Source: an uncultured Bacteroidales bacterium (GTDB lineage Bacteria > Bacteroidota > Bacteroidia > Bacteroidales > P3). Taken from it: DNA of 64,000 bases. The position numbers were made by a program, and so were the translations under genes. Location: assembly GCA_900318835.1 (NCBI GenBank), contig ONLW01000002.1, positions 62,001-126,000 of the forward strand. The letters are read 5' to 3'. Under the pieces are notes generated by a model. That model was not told the origin of the DNA, made no database searches, and worked only from the letters and a program-made list of their open reading frames with translations. Of this stretch, positions 6,979-15,879 are shown one piece after another; position 1 is the stretch's first letter, and each line of letters starts with the position of its first letter.

Positions 6979-9848
6979 CGAATCAAAGTTACACTGCCCT
7001 GCACCGTACCCAGTGTCGTAGTTCCTGGTTTAAGAAAGCGGCAGGTATAGACATAGGCATCTTGTGGACACGGTTGTCCATCCTTAGTACCATCCCACTG
7101 GAAGTGGACGTCATCCGACTCAAAGACCAACTCACCACGTCGGTTATAAATATAAATGTGGAAATACTGATATTCATTGATGGTGTAGAGGCCAAACCTG
7201 CTGTTTTCATCGCCCGACCCAGGCGTAAATACCGTGGGGAACCATGTTGTAAAGACAATCACCGGGATGTTGAAAGGATAGACCGTGGGGCAATTCAACT
7301 CGTTGTAACTCGTCAACGATACCGGCACTGAGTCATAGCCAATGCAATTGTCAAACACATGGCTCACCTCGCGGCCCGTGGCTGTAGAGCCATCGTTAAA
7401 TAGCCAGAACGAGCTCACACCATGTGTCGACTGGTCACGCAGCACCACCGTCGGATTGTCCGTATCAATAACTTCGGGAGTAAGCAACACATTAGGTACC
7501 GGTAGCGGCACGATAACCACTGTTTGATGCAACGGCGTTGCATTACAATCGTTTGAGCCATGACCTACCAGAGTATACACAGTGGTATTTGAAGGTGACA
7601 CTCTAATCTGGGCGGAATTCTCCTGCCCAATCAGAGTGGAATCGAACGGAGAGGATGTCCACGTGTAATGGTGAGCATCGCTTCCCGTCAGCGTGACCAC
7701 CTCGTCAGGACATATCAGACTGTCTTCCGGAATAATTGTCAGTTTTGGTCTCACCACATATGCATGAATGCTATCCCACGCCACACAACCCTGAGGGCTT
7801 GTCACTTTAACATAATAAACTGCCTTGTCAGCATAAGGAATCACCTTCAGATCAGGTCCTTCGGGGATGCGGCCTGTTATCTCACCCATAGTGCGGGACC
7901 ACTGATACGTGCAACTATCGACCCCCACTGCGGTCACCGTGGCGTCCGTCGAGTCGCCAATACATACCACCGTATCGCCTATCACGACCAATTCCGGATG
8001 CAGAAATACAGCAACAGAATCCCTCACCACGGTATTGCACCAAATAGTGTCAAACCAATTTGTAGGGTTCAAATAAAATTGTCCATTGAAGACCTTGAGT
8101 TCTATGGGCTCCTTGCTATGCGTAAACGACCGTGTAACCCTCCTGGCCGTGTCCATGACACTCAATGTCATGTCATCATCCTGTGCATCTCGTGCACGGA
8201 ACGACCATTCCCGCCAGTTGTTCTCACCACGTGCCGTATCCCTCAACATTGCCGCCTCCGCATCACACAAGATACGGTTTTCCGGCTCTATCAGGATACC
8301 GTCCACACGGGGATTCTCCCTTGGCAAAATGGGATAGATAGCATCCGAGTAACATGTGGAGTCGATGGTGTATGTTCTCACCCTGACACCCTTCAATTCC
8401 GTGTCAGTGAAATAAGCCACCGCACTGTCTCCCACCATCGAGTACATGGCATCACCTGTGCAATAAGGGTTGTCGTAGAAAAGCCAGAGAGTGGAATCGA
8501 GTTCCACCAAAGAAGCGGCACCCGGCACTTCACTCTTGTTCCACAACGTCGCGCTTCCGTCGCAGGCAAACAGCGAATCCACAATCATGGTTGGTTTCTG
8601 GTTCTGCACATTCACATACAGATATGCATAAAAAGGCTTCGACGGGTCGAGAGCCGATGTCATCTTGCAACGGAATGTCTGCCAGTTGCCCATCGAGTCG
8701 CAGTTCTCAGGCAAACCATTGGCGCCACGGCGTCTCGTCACACGGAAATCCTCTGCCTGCACATTATATTGATGAGATGTGTTTTGATCGGGCGAAACCT
8801 GACGCCAGGTGAAATGCGCATTGTCTCCCCCCGGCTCGACCGAACTCATCGGGTCTGCAAAACCCCACTCGGAAGCATACCACACATAATTCTGCATTCC
8901 ACGTGCCGCTGCCAACGTTGTCACATCTGTCGACAAACCCGCCGGGCATCCCGATTGTTCAATATTCATCGAACGGCACTCACCACAGATATAGGCATAG
9001 GCAAAATGCTGCGAATATCCGCAGTCACCGATAACCACCTGGATACGCAAATTCGAATTCAGATATTTCACCAAATTCAGACCCACCTTTGTCCACTGTT
9101 TCCACCACACCGCATAAGTCGAATTACTATGGTGCCATCCATTCACGCCATCCACCAGACTGCCACCCTGGGAAGGTTCGGTGGCAGTCTCCATATAGGC
9201 CAATGTGTCGCTCACCTGAACCCAATTCCCTGCAGAATTCTGCTTCAACACACGGATAACAAACGAAGGATCGTTCGAGGGCCCATGCCCACCATAACCC
9301 GGATCTTCCACCACACAGGCATAGTAGATATAAAACATGGCGTTATCAGGTGTCACAGACACGTTGTAGAACAAACTATTTGTATTGTGGCCTCCGCAGG
9401 CGTCACCAATGCGGATACTCTTTGTCAGATATGTACTGACGCCACCATACGTCGTGGGCACATACGGCAACTGGTTACCCGTATTGGCATCATTACCCGT
9501 CGACATGATTTTGAACGCATTGTTTGGATCTGGAACAGTGGCGCAGTCGGTGTAGCTCGTATTTGAGAAGGTCACCCCTGACATAGCGGACCTTGTGTAC
9601 ATTTGGCTCGTCAGCTGCATGCCGCCCAAAGATCCTGTCATCACATTCGGTGCCCCTCCAGTTCGGTCTCCCGTCTGTCCCATGTAATAGTTATAGTTAT
9701 CCCCAATTCCAAAGCTGGAAGGATTGTTCCATCCCGGACAGGCACATGATTGTGTCCAGGGTTCACACTGGCACCTGACCGTACCTTCAGGCAAAAAGGT
9801 CAAGGCCATCGTGATTATCGCTGCGAAAAAATATCCATTCGCTTTCAT
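6975..9848 (-). CDS. Large secreted protein with T9SS type B sorting domain
   Basis: A 957-aa exported protein. It has a signal peptide (MKANGYFFAAIITMALTFLPEGTVRC), then about 350 residues with many Cys and Trp, then PKD/Ig-like beta domains (around residues 620-850, for example PQGCVAWDSIHAYVV and LICPDEVVTLTGSD). It ends in a gliding-motility-type (type B, CHU_C) C-terminal domain: WFPTVFTPGSGDENSRFGLY, FHIYIYNRRGELVFES, WDGTKDGQPCPQDAYVYTC. Type B domains send proteins through the type IX system for release or surface attachment. The N-terminal domain is not recognised. The promoter is at 9913-9943; recQ follows with an ATGA overlap, an unexpected partner. Confidence 0.85.
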   Translation of the reverse strand: MKANGYFFAAIITMALTFLPEGTVRCQCEPWTQSCACPGWNNPSSFGIGDNYNYYMGQTGDRTGGAPNVMTGSLGGMQLTSQMYTRSAMSGVTFSNTSYTDCATVPDPNNAFKIMSTGNDANTGNQLPYVPTTYGGVSTYLTKSIRIGDACGGHNTNSLFYNVSVTPDNAMFYIYYACVVEDPGYGGHGPSNDPSFVIRVLKQNSAGNWVQVSDTLAYMETATEPSQGGSLVDGVNGWHHSNSTYAVWWKQWTKVGLNLVKYLNSNLRIQVVIGDCGYSQHFAYAYICGECRSMNIEQSGCPAGLSTDVTTLAAARGMQNYVWYASEWGFADPMSSVEPGGDNAHFTWRQVSPDQNTSHQYNVQAEDFRVTRRRGANGLPENCDSMGNWQTFRCKMTSALDPSKPFYAYLYVNVQNQKPTMIVDSLFACDGSATLWNKSEVPGAASLVELDSTLWLFYDNPYCTGDAMYSMVGDSAVAYFTDTELKGVRVRTYTIDSTCYSDAIYPILPRENPRVDGILIEPENRILCDAEAAMLRDTARGENNWREWSFRARDAQDDDMTLSVMDTARRVTRSFTHSKEPIELKVFNGQFYLNPTNWFDTIWCNTVVRDSVAVFLHPELVVIGDTVVCIGDSTDATVTAVGVDSCTYQWSRTMGEITGRIPEGPDLKVIPYADKAVYYVKVTSPQGCVAWDSIHAYVVRPKLTIIPEDSLICPDEVVTLTGSDAHHYTWTSSPFDSTLIGQENSAQIRVSPSNTTVYTLVGHGSNDCNATPLHQTVVIVPLPVPNVLLTPEVIDTDNPTVVLRDQSTHGVSSFWLFNDGSTATGREVSHVFDNCIGYDSVPVSLTSYNELNCPTVYPFNIPVIVFTTWFPTVFTPGSGDENSRFGLYTINEYQYFHIYIYNRRGELVFESDDVHFQWDGTKDGQPCPQDAYVYTCRFLKPGTTTLGTVQGSVTLIR

Positions 9849-9912
9849 GTCAATATAACATTTATCTACAAATCAATATCCTACACAAAACAAACGCACA
9901 TTTCTAATCGTA

Positions 9913-9943
9913 CAAAGATAGTATTTTTTATTAATTCGTACAA
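9913..9943 (-). promoter_or_regulatory. Promoter for the T9SS type B gene and recQ
   Basis: On the minus strand TATCTTTG (9913-9920) with TTG (9941-9943) 20 nt upstream. It lies 64 nt before the start codon at 9848 and fits the Bacteroidota consensus. Confidence 0.65.
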
Positions 9944-10000
9944 TTATTTTTCCCTTCTCAAATATATAGACACAAAAATGCCCCAAAAATTTCACGCACT

Positions 10001-10042
10001 TGAAAAAAAAGTTAAAGGCAAGCTCAAATGGCTTGCCTTTAA
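10001..10042 (-). terminator. Intrinsic terminator after rpsA
   Basis: A 12-bp perfect stem (TTAAAGGCAAGC at 10012-10023 with its complement at 10031-10042), a 7-nt loop, and a run of eight T on the minus strand (10003-10010). It sits 22 nt past the rpsA stop. Confidence 0.9.
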
Positions 10043-10064
10043 CCGTTTTATGGAAAAGGAGTTT

Positions 10065-11837
10065 TTATTTCTCCTCTTTCAGTTTCTGGAAGATATCGAG
10101 GTCACCGAGGGTGGTCTTCTCGAGGCTCTCATTGATCTGCTTCACACTCTTCGAGGTAGCGCGACCTTTCTTGTCGTCGCCTTCGGTGCGGACATCGTCC
10201 TTGCCCTCCTGGAAGGTGCGAGTGTGGCTCACGATAATCTTCTTGCTCTCTTTCGAGAACTCAATCACCTTGAAGTCAAGGGTCTCGCCATTCTTGGCCT
10301 TGCTCTTGTCTTCCTTGTCGAGATGACGCATGGGAGCGAAAGCTTCCACATCGTAAGGCAGGATGACGGTGGCACCCTTATCGTTCATGTTGACGATTTT
10401 GCCCTGATGGACGCTGCCAACGGTGAAGAGGGTCTCATAGACATCCCAAGGATTCTCCTCGAGCTGCTTGTGACCGAGGCTGAGGCGGCGGTTCTCGGCA
10501 TCAACCTCAAGGACGACGACGTCGATCTTCTCACCGATCTTGGTGAACTCGGCGGGGTGTTTGATCTTCTTGCTCCAGCTGAGGTCGCTGATGTGGATCA
10601 GGCCGTCGACGCCTTCCTCAAGCTCAACGAAGATACCGAAGTTGGTGAAGTTGCGGACGGTGGCGGTGTGCTTGCTGCCCACAGGATATTTCTCGGCGAT
10701 AGCCAGCCAGGGATCCGGCATAAGCTGACGGATACCGAGGCTCATCTTGCGGTTATCGCGGTCGAGCGTCAAGATGACGGCCTCCACCTCGTCGCCCACC
10801 TTCAGGAAGTCCTGTGCGCTGCGCAGGTGCTGGCTCCAGCTCATCTCGCTGACGTGGATGAGACCCTCGACACCGGGAATCACCTCGACGAAAGCACCGT
10901 AGTCGGCGATGACAACAACTTTACCCTTCACATGGTCGCCTTCCTTCAGATTAGGATCGAGGGCATCCCAAGGGTGAGGAGTGAGCTGCTTGAGACCGAG
11001 GGCAATACGACGCTTGGCCTCGTCGAAGTCGAGAATAACGACGTTGATCTTCTGGTCGAGCTGGACAATCTCTTCGGGGTGGTTGATACGGCCCCAGCTG
11101 AGGTCGGTGATGTGGATGAGGCCATCCACGCCGCCGAGGTCAACGAAGACACCGTAGCTGGTGATGTTCTTGACGACACCCTCCAGCACCTGACCCTTCT
11201 CAAGGTGGCTGATAATCTCGGCTTTCTGAGCCTCGATTTCGTCCTCGATGAGAGCCTTGTGGCTGACAACGACGTTCTTGTACTCGTGGTTGATTTTGAC
11301 AACTTTGAACTCCATCTGTTTGTCGACATACACATCGTAGTCGCGGATGGGTTTGACATCGATTTGGCTACCGGGGAGGAAGGCCTCAATGTTGTCGAAC
11401 ACGGTGACGATGAGACCGCCTTTGGTGCGGCTCTTGACGTAACCGGTGATGATTTCCTGATTGTCGTAGGCCTGGTTGACGCGCTCCCAGCTCTTCAGGA
11501 TGCGGGCTTTCTTGTGGCTGAGCATCAGCTGACCATTGGCATCCTCCTGGCTCTCGACATAGACTTCGATGGTGTCGCCGGGCTTCAGGTCGGGGTTGTA
11601 GCGCACCTCACTGACGGGGATGACACCGTCACTCTTGGCGCCCACGTTCACGACCACCTCACGCTCGGTGATGGCCACGATGGTACCCTCGATAACTTCC
11701 TGCTCGGTGAACGAGTTAAAGCTCTTGTCATAGGCCTCGTCTTTGTCGTTGGCTTTCTGGACGGCGATTTTACCGGCTTTCTCGTTTACGGCATCCCAAT
11801 CGAAATCGGCCAGGGGTTGTACGTTCTTATAATCCAT
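10065..11837 (-). CDS. rpsA: 30S ribosomal protein S1
   Basis: A 590-aa protein with six S1 RNA-binding (OB-fold) domains. Repeated signatures are GVFVDLGGVDGLIHITDLSW, GAFVEVIPGVEGLIHVSEMS and GIFVELEEGVDGLIHISDLS, spaced about 85 residues apart. S1 brings mRNA to the 30S subunit; this matters in Bacteroidota, where Shine-Dalgarno sequences are rare. The length is typical. The last repeats are more diverged and the tail is rich in Lys and Asp. It has its own promoter, a leader of about 135 nt and a strong terminator, so it is monocistronic. The leader may carry autoregulatory structure, but I cannot show it. Confidence 0.96.
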   Translation of the reverse strand: MDYKNVQPLADFDWDAVNEKAGKIAVQKANDKDEAYDKSFNSFTEQEVIEGTIVAITEREVVVNVGAKSDGVIPVSEVRYNPDLKPGDTIEVYVESQEDANGQLMLSHKKARILKSWERVNQAYDNQEIITGYVKSRTKGGLIVTVFDNIEAFLPGSQIDVKPIRDYDVYVDKQMEFKVVKINHEYKNVVVSHKALIEDEIEAQKAEIISHLEKGQVLEGVVKNITSYGVFVDLGGVDGLIHITDLSWGRINHPEEIVQLDQKINVVILDFDEAKRRIALGLKQLTPHPWDALDPNLKEGDHVKGKVVVIADYGAFVEVIPGVEGLIHVSEMSWSQHLRSAQDFLKVGDEVEAVILTLDRDNRKMSLGIRQLMPDPWLAIAEKYPVGSKHTATVRNFTNFGIFVELEEGVDGLIHISDLSWSKKIKHPAEFTKIGEKIDVVVLEVDAENRRLSLGHKQLEENPWDVYETLFTVGSVHQGKIVNMNDKGATVILPYDVEAFAPMRHLDKEDKSKAKNGETLDFKVIEFSKESKKIIVSHTRTFQEGKDDVRTEGDDKKGRATSKSVKQINESLEKTTLGDLDIFQKLKEEK

Positions 11838-11971
11838 TCTTTTTCTGCGGAGAAAAGAGCTCCGCTACTCTCTTTTTGTGTGCTCCTGCCCGGCACGGGT
11901 TCAACGTTTCATTGTTCTAACACTCTAAGTAACAGACTATTGACAGGGTATAGCGCACTCAAAATGCTTTG

Positions 11972-12002
11972 CAAAGATACAACTTTTTTACAATACAACA
12001 AA
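11972..12002 (-). promoter_or_regulatory. rpsA promoter
   Basis: TATCTTTG on the minus strand (11972-11979) and TTTTG around 11999-12003 with 19 nt between: a near-perfect Bacteroidota promoter. The transcript would have a leader of about 130 nt containing a GGAG...CTCC hairpin near 11850-11865. Confidence 0.8.
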
Positions 12003-12023
12003 ATTATTTTCTTTTCCTTTTTT

Positions 12024-12076
12024 ACCACCCCACCCCCTCCCCACGGGGAGGGGTGCCCTTAGGGCGGGGTGGGGGC
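12024..12076. repeat. GC-rich REP-like double hairpin
   Basis: Nested inverted repeats: CCCTCCCC/GGGGAGGG inside a longer CCACCCCACC/GGGGTGGGGG pairing, with TGCCCTTAGGGC following. It resembles the small palindromic elements scattered in many Bacteroidota genomes. It lies directly upstream of the rpsA promoter and beside copy A of the dispersed 110-bp repeat. Confidence 0.6.
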
Positions 12077-12093
12077 AAAAAGGAAACGCCCTC

Positions 12094-12212
12094 CTACCAT
12101 CCACCTACCACCACCCTACCACCTCCCACCGTGGTTGGTGTTGGGTAGGTGTTGAGTAGGAGATGATAAAGAGTTGGGTAAGACTTGATAGGTAGAGGGT
12201 ATTAATAATCAA
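12094..12212 (+). repeat. Dispersed palindromic repeat, copy A
   Basis: The first half is pyrimidine-rich (CTACCACCACCCTACCACC) and can pair with the GGTTGGTG-TTGGGTAGG stretch that follows. The second half holds the conserved core GAGTTGGGTAAGACTTGATA (12172-12191). Copies B (22513-22620), C (29779-29880, inverted) and D (36864-36985) share this layout. It lies between the MFS terminator and the rpsA promoter. Confidence 0.8.
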
Positions 12213-12226
12213 ATAGTTATACTGCA

Positions 12227-12256
12227 TAAAAAAGAGGCCTTTTTGCGAGGCCTCTT
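12227..12256 (-). terminator. Terminator after the MFS gene
   Basis: Stem AAGAGGCC (12232-12239) with GGCCTCTT (12249-12256) and a U-run on the minus strand (12227-12231). It lies 25 nt past the MFS stop and closes the three-gene unit 16836-12281. Confidence 0.85.
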
Positions 12257-12280
12257 CATTTTTTATCCAAAAAAATATAA

Positions 12281-13597
12281 CTACTTGACATCCTTTGGTT
12301 TGGAACCCACAAGGGCATAGAAAAGAATGTAGGCGAGCATGGCAACGACGAGCCAATAGGACCCCATGTAGCCTATGCTGCCGGCGATAGCGTTTTGGAT
12401 GAAGGGCATGACGCCGCCACCCACCACCATCATCATGAAGATGCCGGAGGCCTGCTCGGTATAGCGGCCGAGGCCCTCGACACTGAGGTTGAAAATGGTA
12501 CCCCACATAAGCGAGGTGCAGAGGCCGCACAGGACGAGGAAGAGTGCACTGATGGGCACCTGGAACATCGAGAAGCCGTCGCTGACACTGTAGCCAGGCA
12601 TGGATACACGTATATCACTGGGCATGAGGATGGCGACAACCACGAGAATGATGGCCGCCATGGCTACGGTGGAGAGCTGTGTGCGCGACGAAACCTTACC
12701 GCTGATGGCAGCGCTGGCGGCACGACCCACCATCATAAGCAGCCAGTAGACGGCAGCCACAGCGCCACCGATGGCGGCACCACAGAGGGGGTCGTCGGTG
12801 AGGTAGAAGTTGAGTTCGCCGGGGATGCCCACCTCGACTCCCACATAGAAGAAGATGGCGACGACGCCGAGGACAAGGTGGCGGAAAGACCATGCGGAGC
12901 ATTTTCCGTCGGACGAGTCGGACTTGTCTGACGAGTCTGACTCGTCAGACTTGCGAGGTTCAGGGATTTTGACAAAGAGGATGACAAAGAAAGCGAGGGC
13001 AAAGACTCCCATGGCGATGAAGAGCAGCGGGGCAACATCGGACATAGCGGTGCGGTCGGTGACGGTGCCGATGAGGGCACCGACGAGCAGCGGCGTGAGG
13101 GTGCCGGTGAGCGAGTTGAGGGTGCCACCGGTCTGGATAAGCTGGTTGCCGCGATTGCCGCCGCCACCGAGGGTGTTGAGCATGGGGTTGACCACGGTAT
13201 TGAGCATGCAGACCGAAAAACCGCAGACGAAGGCTCCAAGGAGATAGATGATGAAGTTGAGCATCACAGGCTGTCCGCCAACGCTAAAGGTAGCCACACT
13301 GCCTCCGAAGAGGGAGGAGAGATACTGGACCACCACGCCGACAAAGCCGACACCCAAAGCCCAGAGGGCGGTGCGTTTGTAGCCAATGCGGCTCATGAGC
13401 TTGCCCGCAGGGATACCCATGATGAGGTAGGCCAGAAAGTTCATCATATTGCCAAGCATACCAGCCCACTCGTAGTTGGTTTTCCAAATGTTGCCAAAGG
13501 GAGCGGCCATGTTGGTCACGAAGGATATCATGGCGAACATGAAGAACATGGTGATGACTGGAATGACAGCCAGTTTTTGGGTGTTTCTCTTTTCCAT
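12281..13597 (-). CDS. MFS transporter (sugar permease-like) with a Ser-Asp repeat in its central loop
   Basis: A 438-aa major facilitator with about 12 membrane segments, for example VIPVITMFFMFAMISFVTN and LLFIAMGVFALAFFVILFV. The loop after TM2-3 has GIPAGKLMSRIGYKRTALWA, typical of MFS motif A. It most resembles the FucP-like/hexose branch; the substrate is unknown. Between the two six-helix halves (residues 215-230) is a Ser-Asp-rich stretch encoded by five 9-bp units at 12909-12953. It lies in the cytoplasmic loop, where length is tolerated. It is the last gene after a T9SS protein and a C10 peptidase (12 nt downstream), which hints at uptake of a product made outside. Confidence 0.85.
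   Translation of the reverse strand: MEKRNTQKLAVIPVITMFFMFAMISFVTNMAAPFGNIWKTNYEWAGMLGNMMNFLAYLIMGIPAGKLMSRIGYKRTALWALGVGFVGVVVQYLSSLFGGSVATFSVGGQPVMLNFIIYLLGAFVCGFSVCMLNTVVNPMLNTLGGGGNRGNQLIQTGGTLNSLTGTLTPLLVGALIGTVTDRTAMSDVAPLLFIAMGVFALAFFVILFVKIPEPRKSDESDSSDKSDSSDGKCSAWSFRHLVLGVVAIFFYVGVEVGIPGELNFYLTDDPLCGAAIGGAVAAVYWLLMMVGRAASAAISGKVSSRTQLSTVAMAAIILVVVAILMPSDIRVSMPGYSVSDGFSMFQVPISALFLVLCGLCTSLMWGTIFNLSVEGLGRYTEQASGIFMMMVVGGGVMPFIQNAIAGSIGYMGSYWLVVAMLAYILFYALVGSKPKDVK
12909..12953. repeat. Five 9-bp units (TCNGACNNG) inside the MFS gene
   Basis: Units at 12909, 12918, 12927, 12936 and 12945 follow the form TC(G/T/A)GAC(G/T/C)(A/T/C)G. On the coding strand each gives a Ser-Asp-x triplet. 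The same unit, also five times, lies inside dnaE at 35459-35503. Confidence 0.9.
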
Positions 13598-13609
13598 ATT
13601 ACTATTATG

Positions 13610-15862
13610 TTATTGGATTGCAACAATTTTCCGTTCATGGGCGCCACAACGAAGGAGGTAGATTCCCGGAGCGGGCAAGGCAATGGTGGAAAGCGGAAGG
13701 CGGGAAGTGAAAAGATTACGGCCCGAGATGTCGTAGAGGTCAACGGGTTGACCACTGGAGTTGGTGACATTGAGGGTCAGACCGTCGAGCGTATATGTCA
13801 ACGCGGCGTCTTCAACCTCAGCGATGGATACGTCAGCGACGAAAGTGGCGGTGATGGTTTCATCGGAGATGACGCGTAGATGCAGCGGGTTCTCACGCTC
13901 GCCGGTGCTCCATCCTGCGAAACGGTAGCCGACGGCAGGATTGGCGGTGAGGACGGCGGTATCGCCGGGGTAGAAGAAGGCGCAATTGGTGCCTGTTCCA
14001 CATGGTACACCCCCTTCAATGGAGACATTTCCTCGGTCGGGATTGCCAGATTCGGCAGTAACACTCACCTGCTCCAATTCGCTCAAGATAGCACGTATCA
14101 TCCAAGAAGAATATTCGTTGCGATCCTCAAGGTGTTCCCAAGTAGTGCCGGCACGCTTGTACCAGGAGCCGTCGGGGTTGCCGGAATAGGCAGAGACAAC
14201 AGCAGGGTTGGAATAAGAGCGGCTGGTGAGAATCACCCAGATGGGGAGGCTGTCGATGAGAGGGACAGCGGCAGGGAGGTCAACAGTGACCCATTCGAAC
14301 TCATGGGTGCGCCTGTCAGCGGTAAAAATCTGTTGGTCAAAATTAGAACCCAGAAAAACCTTGACAGTATAGTCGGCATTCCTGACGCCAAAGAACTGAA
14401 CCGATGTGAGCTGGCGGCGAGAAGGTATCGAAACAGCCGGAATACGGATACCCCATTCGGGTGCCGACTGTCCATATTCACCCCAAAGGTTCCGCATGAC
14501 GGAAAAGCAGTAGCCTAGAGTGTCGCCGTAGATGGGCACAAAGAGGGCAGTATCGGCATAGTCGTTGTTGGGCGAAAAGGTGAAAGGATTGTAGTAGTTG
14601 CCGCTCTTCCAAGAAAGAAAGCGATAGCCTTCGGAGGCGGTAGCATGGAGTGTGGTGGTTCTGTATGAGGCAAAGGTGCCACCACCGGTAACAGAACCCA
14701 TGAGGGTGTCGGACGGGACAACACTGACCGTAACCGTGGCAGCCTCGGAGGCAGGGAAGACATATAAAAGCGCATAGTTGTCGCTACTATAGGCATTGCT
14801 GGCGTTGCCCCCGATACCGCTGCCGGTCGGGCTAAGATTGTCGAAAGTATAGTAGCCATCGCAATAGCCGCCCCACCCCCAGTTGACATGGTAGAGGCCT
14901 AAGGAATCGTAACCGTCGAGGACAAAGGCGTGGCCACCGTCGTTGTCGGTGCCAGAATAAAAGATGGGGCGCGAGGCATTGAGCTCGGTCGTGAGGAGGG
15001 TATCCCACTGTGCATTGGTATAGTCGACCCTTGCCGCTGCAAAAAGCGACTGATTATAACGGAAGAAGTTCTTCAAGGCGTTCTCTGCACACATACTAGT
15101 GACGTCGCCATAGGAGGAGACGTAGGCACCACTGCTCTGGGGACTGTACGCCATGTCGACTGCTACGCCAGCATGATACATCAACTGTGCTACAGCAGCA
15201 ACCTCTTCGTCGGAGGAGCGGAATCCCAAAGCATTGGGCATGAGATTCCACTGATAATGGGTGGTGTCAAAAATGGCGGTTTGGGGGCCAAAGCCTGTGG
15301 GAGTATAGGTATGTGACCCACGCCCCACGGCGGGATGGTTCCAGTATTTCATGACCTGAGCCATAGCAGTGGCCACACAGCCGGTGACGGAATAGGATGA
15401 ATCGAGAGTACGAGGGCACTGAGTATTGTACCATGGCGACTGGTTCCATGTGGTGGTCAGCAGTGGGCCTACGGCGGTATCACGAGGAATACTGAATTTG
15501 GTGTGCTTGACACCAGCCTTACGAGAAGCGGCAATGTCAGACTGGTAGGCATTAATCCAAGTGGCGATGTGGTGAGGCAGAGGTTGGTCGGTGGGGAAAA
15601 CAGCAGTGTGAGAGTATCCCACAACAGAAGGGACGCAATCGTCGGCAGCGATGAGGGCGAAGCCAGTACCATCAATGCCCACAAAGAGATAGCACTCGGT
15701 GAAATCAGCGGGAGTAGCGTCTACCACCTGTTTACGCAGCAGTTCACTAGCGGTGGAGGCTGCAGTTTTTTTGTCAACAGTTTTTGCAATAGCTGGAATA
15801 GTCAGAAGGACCAGCAATAGAAGAAGAATCTTTTTCTTATACATAATTATTTTCTTATACAT
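13610..15862 (-). CDS. C10 (streptopain-type) cysteine peptidase with T9SS sorting domain
   Basis: A 750-aa secreted peptidase. A signal peptide is followed by a propeptide (KKTAASTASELLRKQ...), then the C10 domain: the Cys nucleophile in SVTGCVATAMAQVMKYWNHP, the catalytic His in GGHAFVLDGYD and the Trp-rich HVNWGWGGYCDGYY. Next come a beta domain (EWGIRIPA...SGNPDGSWY), an InlB-like repeat and a type A Por/T9SS sorting domain ending GIYLLRCGAHERKIVAIQ. It probably degrades host or dietary protein at the surface. The start is duplicated (see the repeat at 15835-15867), so translation may begin at 15862 or 15844. Residues 716-725, in the sorting domain, come from four 7-bp units (13687-13714). 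Confidence 0.93.
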   Translation of the reverse strand: MYKKIIMYKKKILLLLLVLLTIPAIAKTVDKKTAASTASELLRKQVVDATPADFTECYLFVGIDGTGFALIAADDCVPSVVGYSHTAVFPTDQPLPHHIATWINAYQSDIAASRKAGVKHTKFSIPRDTAVGPLLTTTWNQSPWYNTQCPRTLDSSYSVTGCVATAMAQVMKYWNHPAVGRGSHTYTPTGFGPQTAIFDTTHYQWNLMPNALGFRSSDEEVAAVAQLMYHAGVAVDMAYSPQSSGAYVSSYGDVTSMCAENALKNFFRYNQSLFAAARVDYTNAQWDTLLTTELNASRPIFYSGTDNDGGHAFVLDGYDSLGLYHVNWGWGGYCDGYYTFDNLSPTGSGIGGNASNAYSSDNYALLYVFPASEAATVTVSVVPSDTLMGSVTGGGTFASYRTTTLHATASEGYRFLSWKSGNYYNPFTFSPNNDYADTALFVPIYGDTLGYCFSVMRNLWGEYGQSAPEWGIRIPAVSIPSRRQLTSVQFFGVRNADYTVKVFLGSNFDQQIFTADRRTHEFEWVTVDLPAAVPLIDSLPIWVILTSRSYSNPAVVSAYSGNPDGSWYKRAGTTWEHLEDRNEYSSWMIRAILSELEQVSVTAESGNPDRGNVSIEGGVPCGTGTNCAFFYPGDTAVLTANPAVGYRFAGWSTGERENPLHLRVISDETITATFVADVSIAEVEDAALTYTLDGLTLNVTNSSGQPVDLYDISGRNLFTSRLPLSTIALPAPGIYLLRCGAHERKIVAIQ
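13687..13714. repeat. Four 7-bp units inside the C10 peptidase gene
   Basis: TGGAAAG, CGGAAGG, CGGGAAG and TGAAAAG follow each other without gaps. They belong to the same GTGGAAA-like heptamer class seen in nadB and atpG. They encode a stretch of the C-terminal sorting domain just after GRNLF. Confidence 0.8.
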
Positions 15863-15867
15863 AATTA
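15835..15867. repeat. Direct repeat duplicating the peptidase start
   Basis: Two copies of about 18 bp, TTCTTATACATAATTAT, lie side by side. Each carries an in-frame ATG on the minus strand, giving MYKKIIMYKKK at the N-terminus of the C10 peptidase. Confidence 0.85.
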
Positions 15868-15879
15868 TTTATAGTTCCA

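Noticed and set aside
7668..9566. A 632-codon open frame opposite the T9SS type B gene
   Set aside because: Composition (many Cys, His, Arg, Ile) is that of a complement strand, and the sense frame has a signal peptide and a sorting domain.
9750..12062. A 770-codon open frame opposite rpsA and its upstream region
   Set aside because: It is antisense to a clear six-domain S1 protein; the translation is repetitive Val/Asp/Leu-rich, as expected from the complement of S1 repeats, and includes intergenic DNA.
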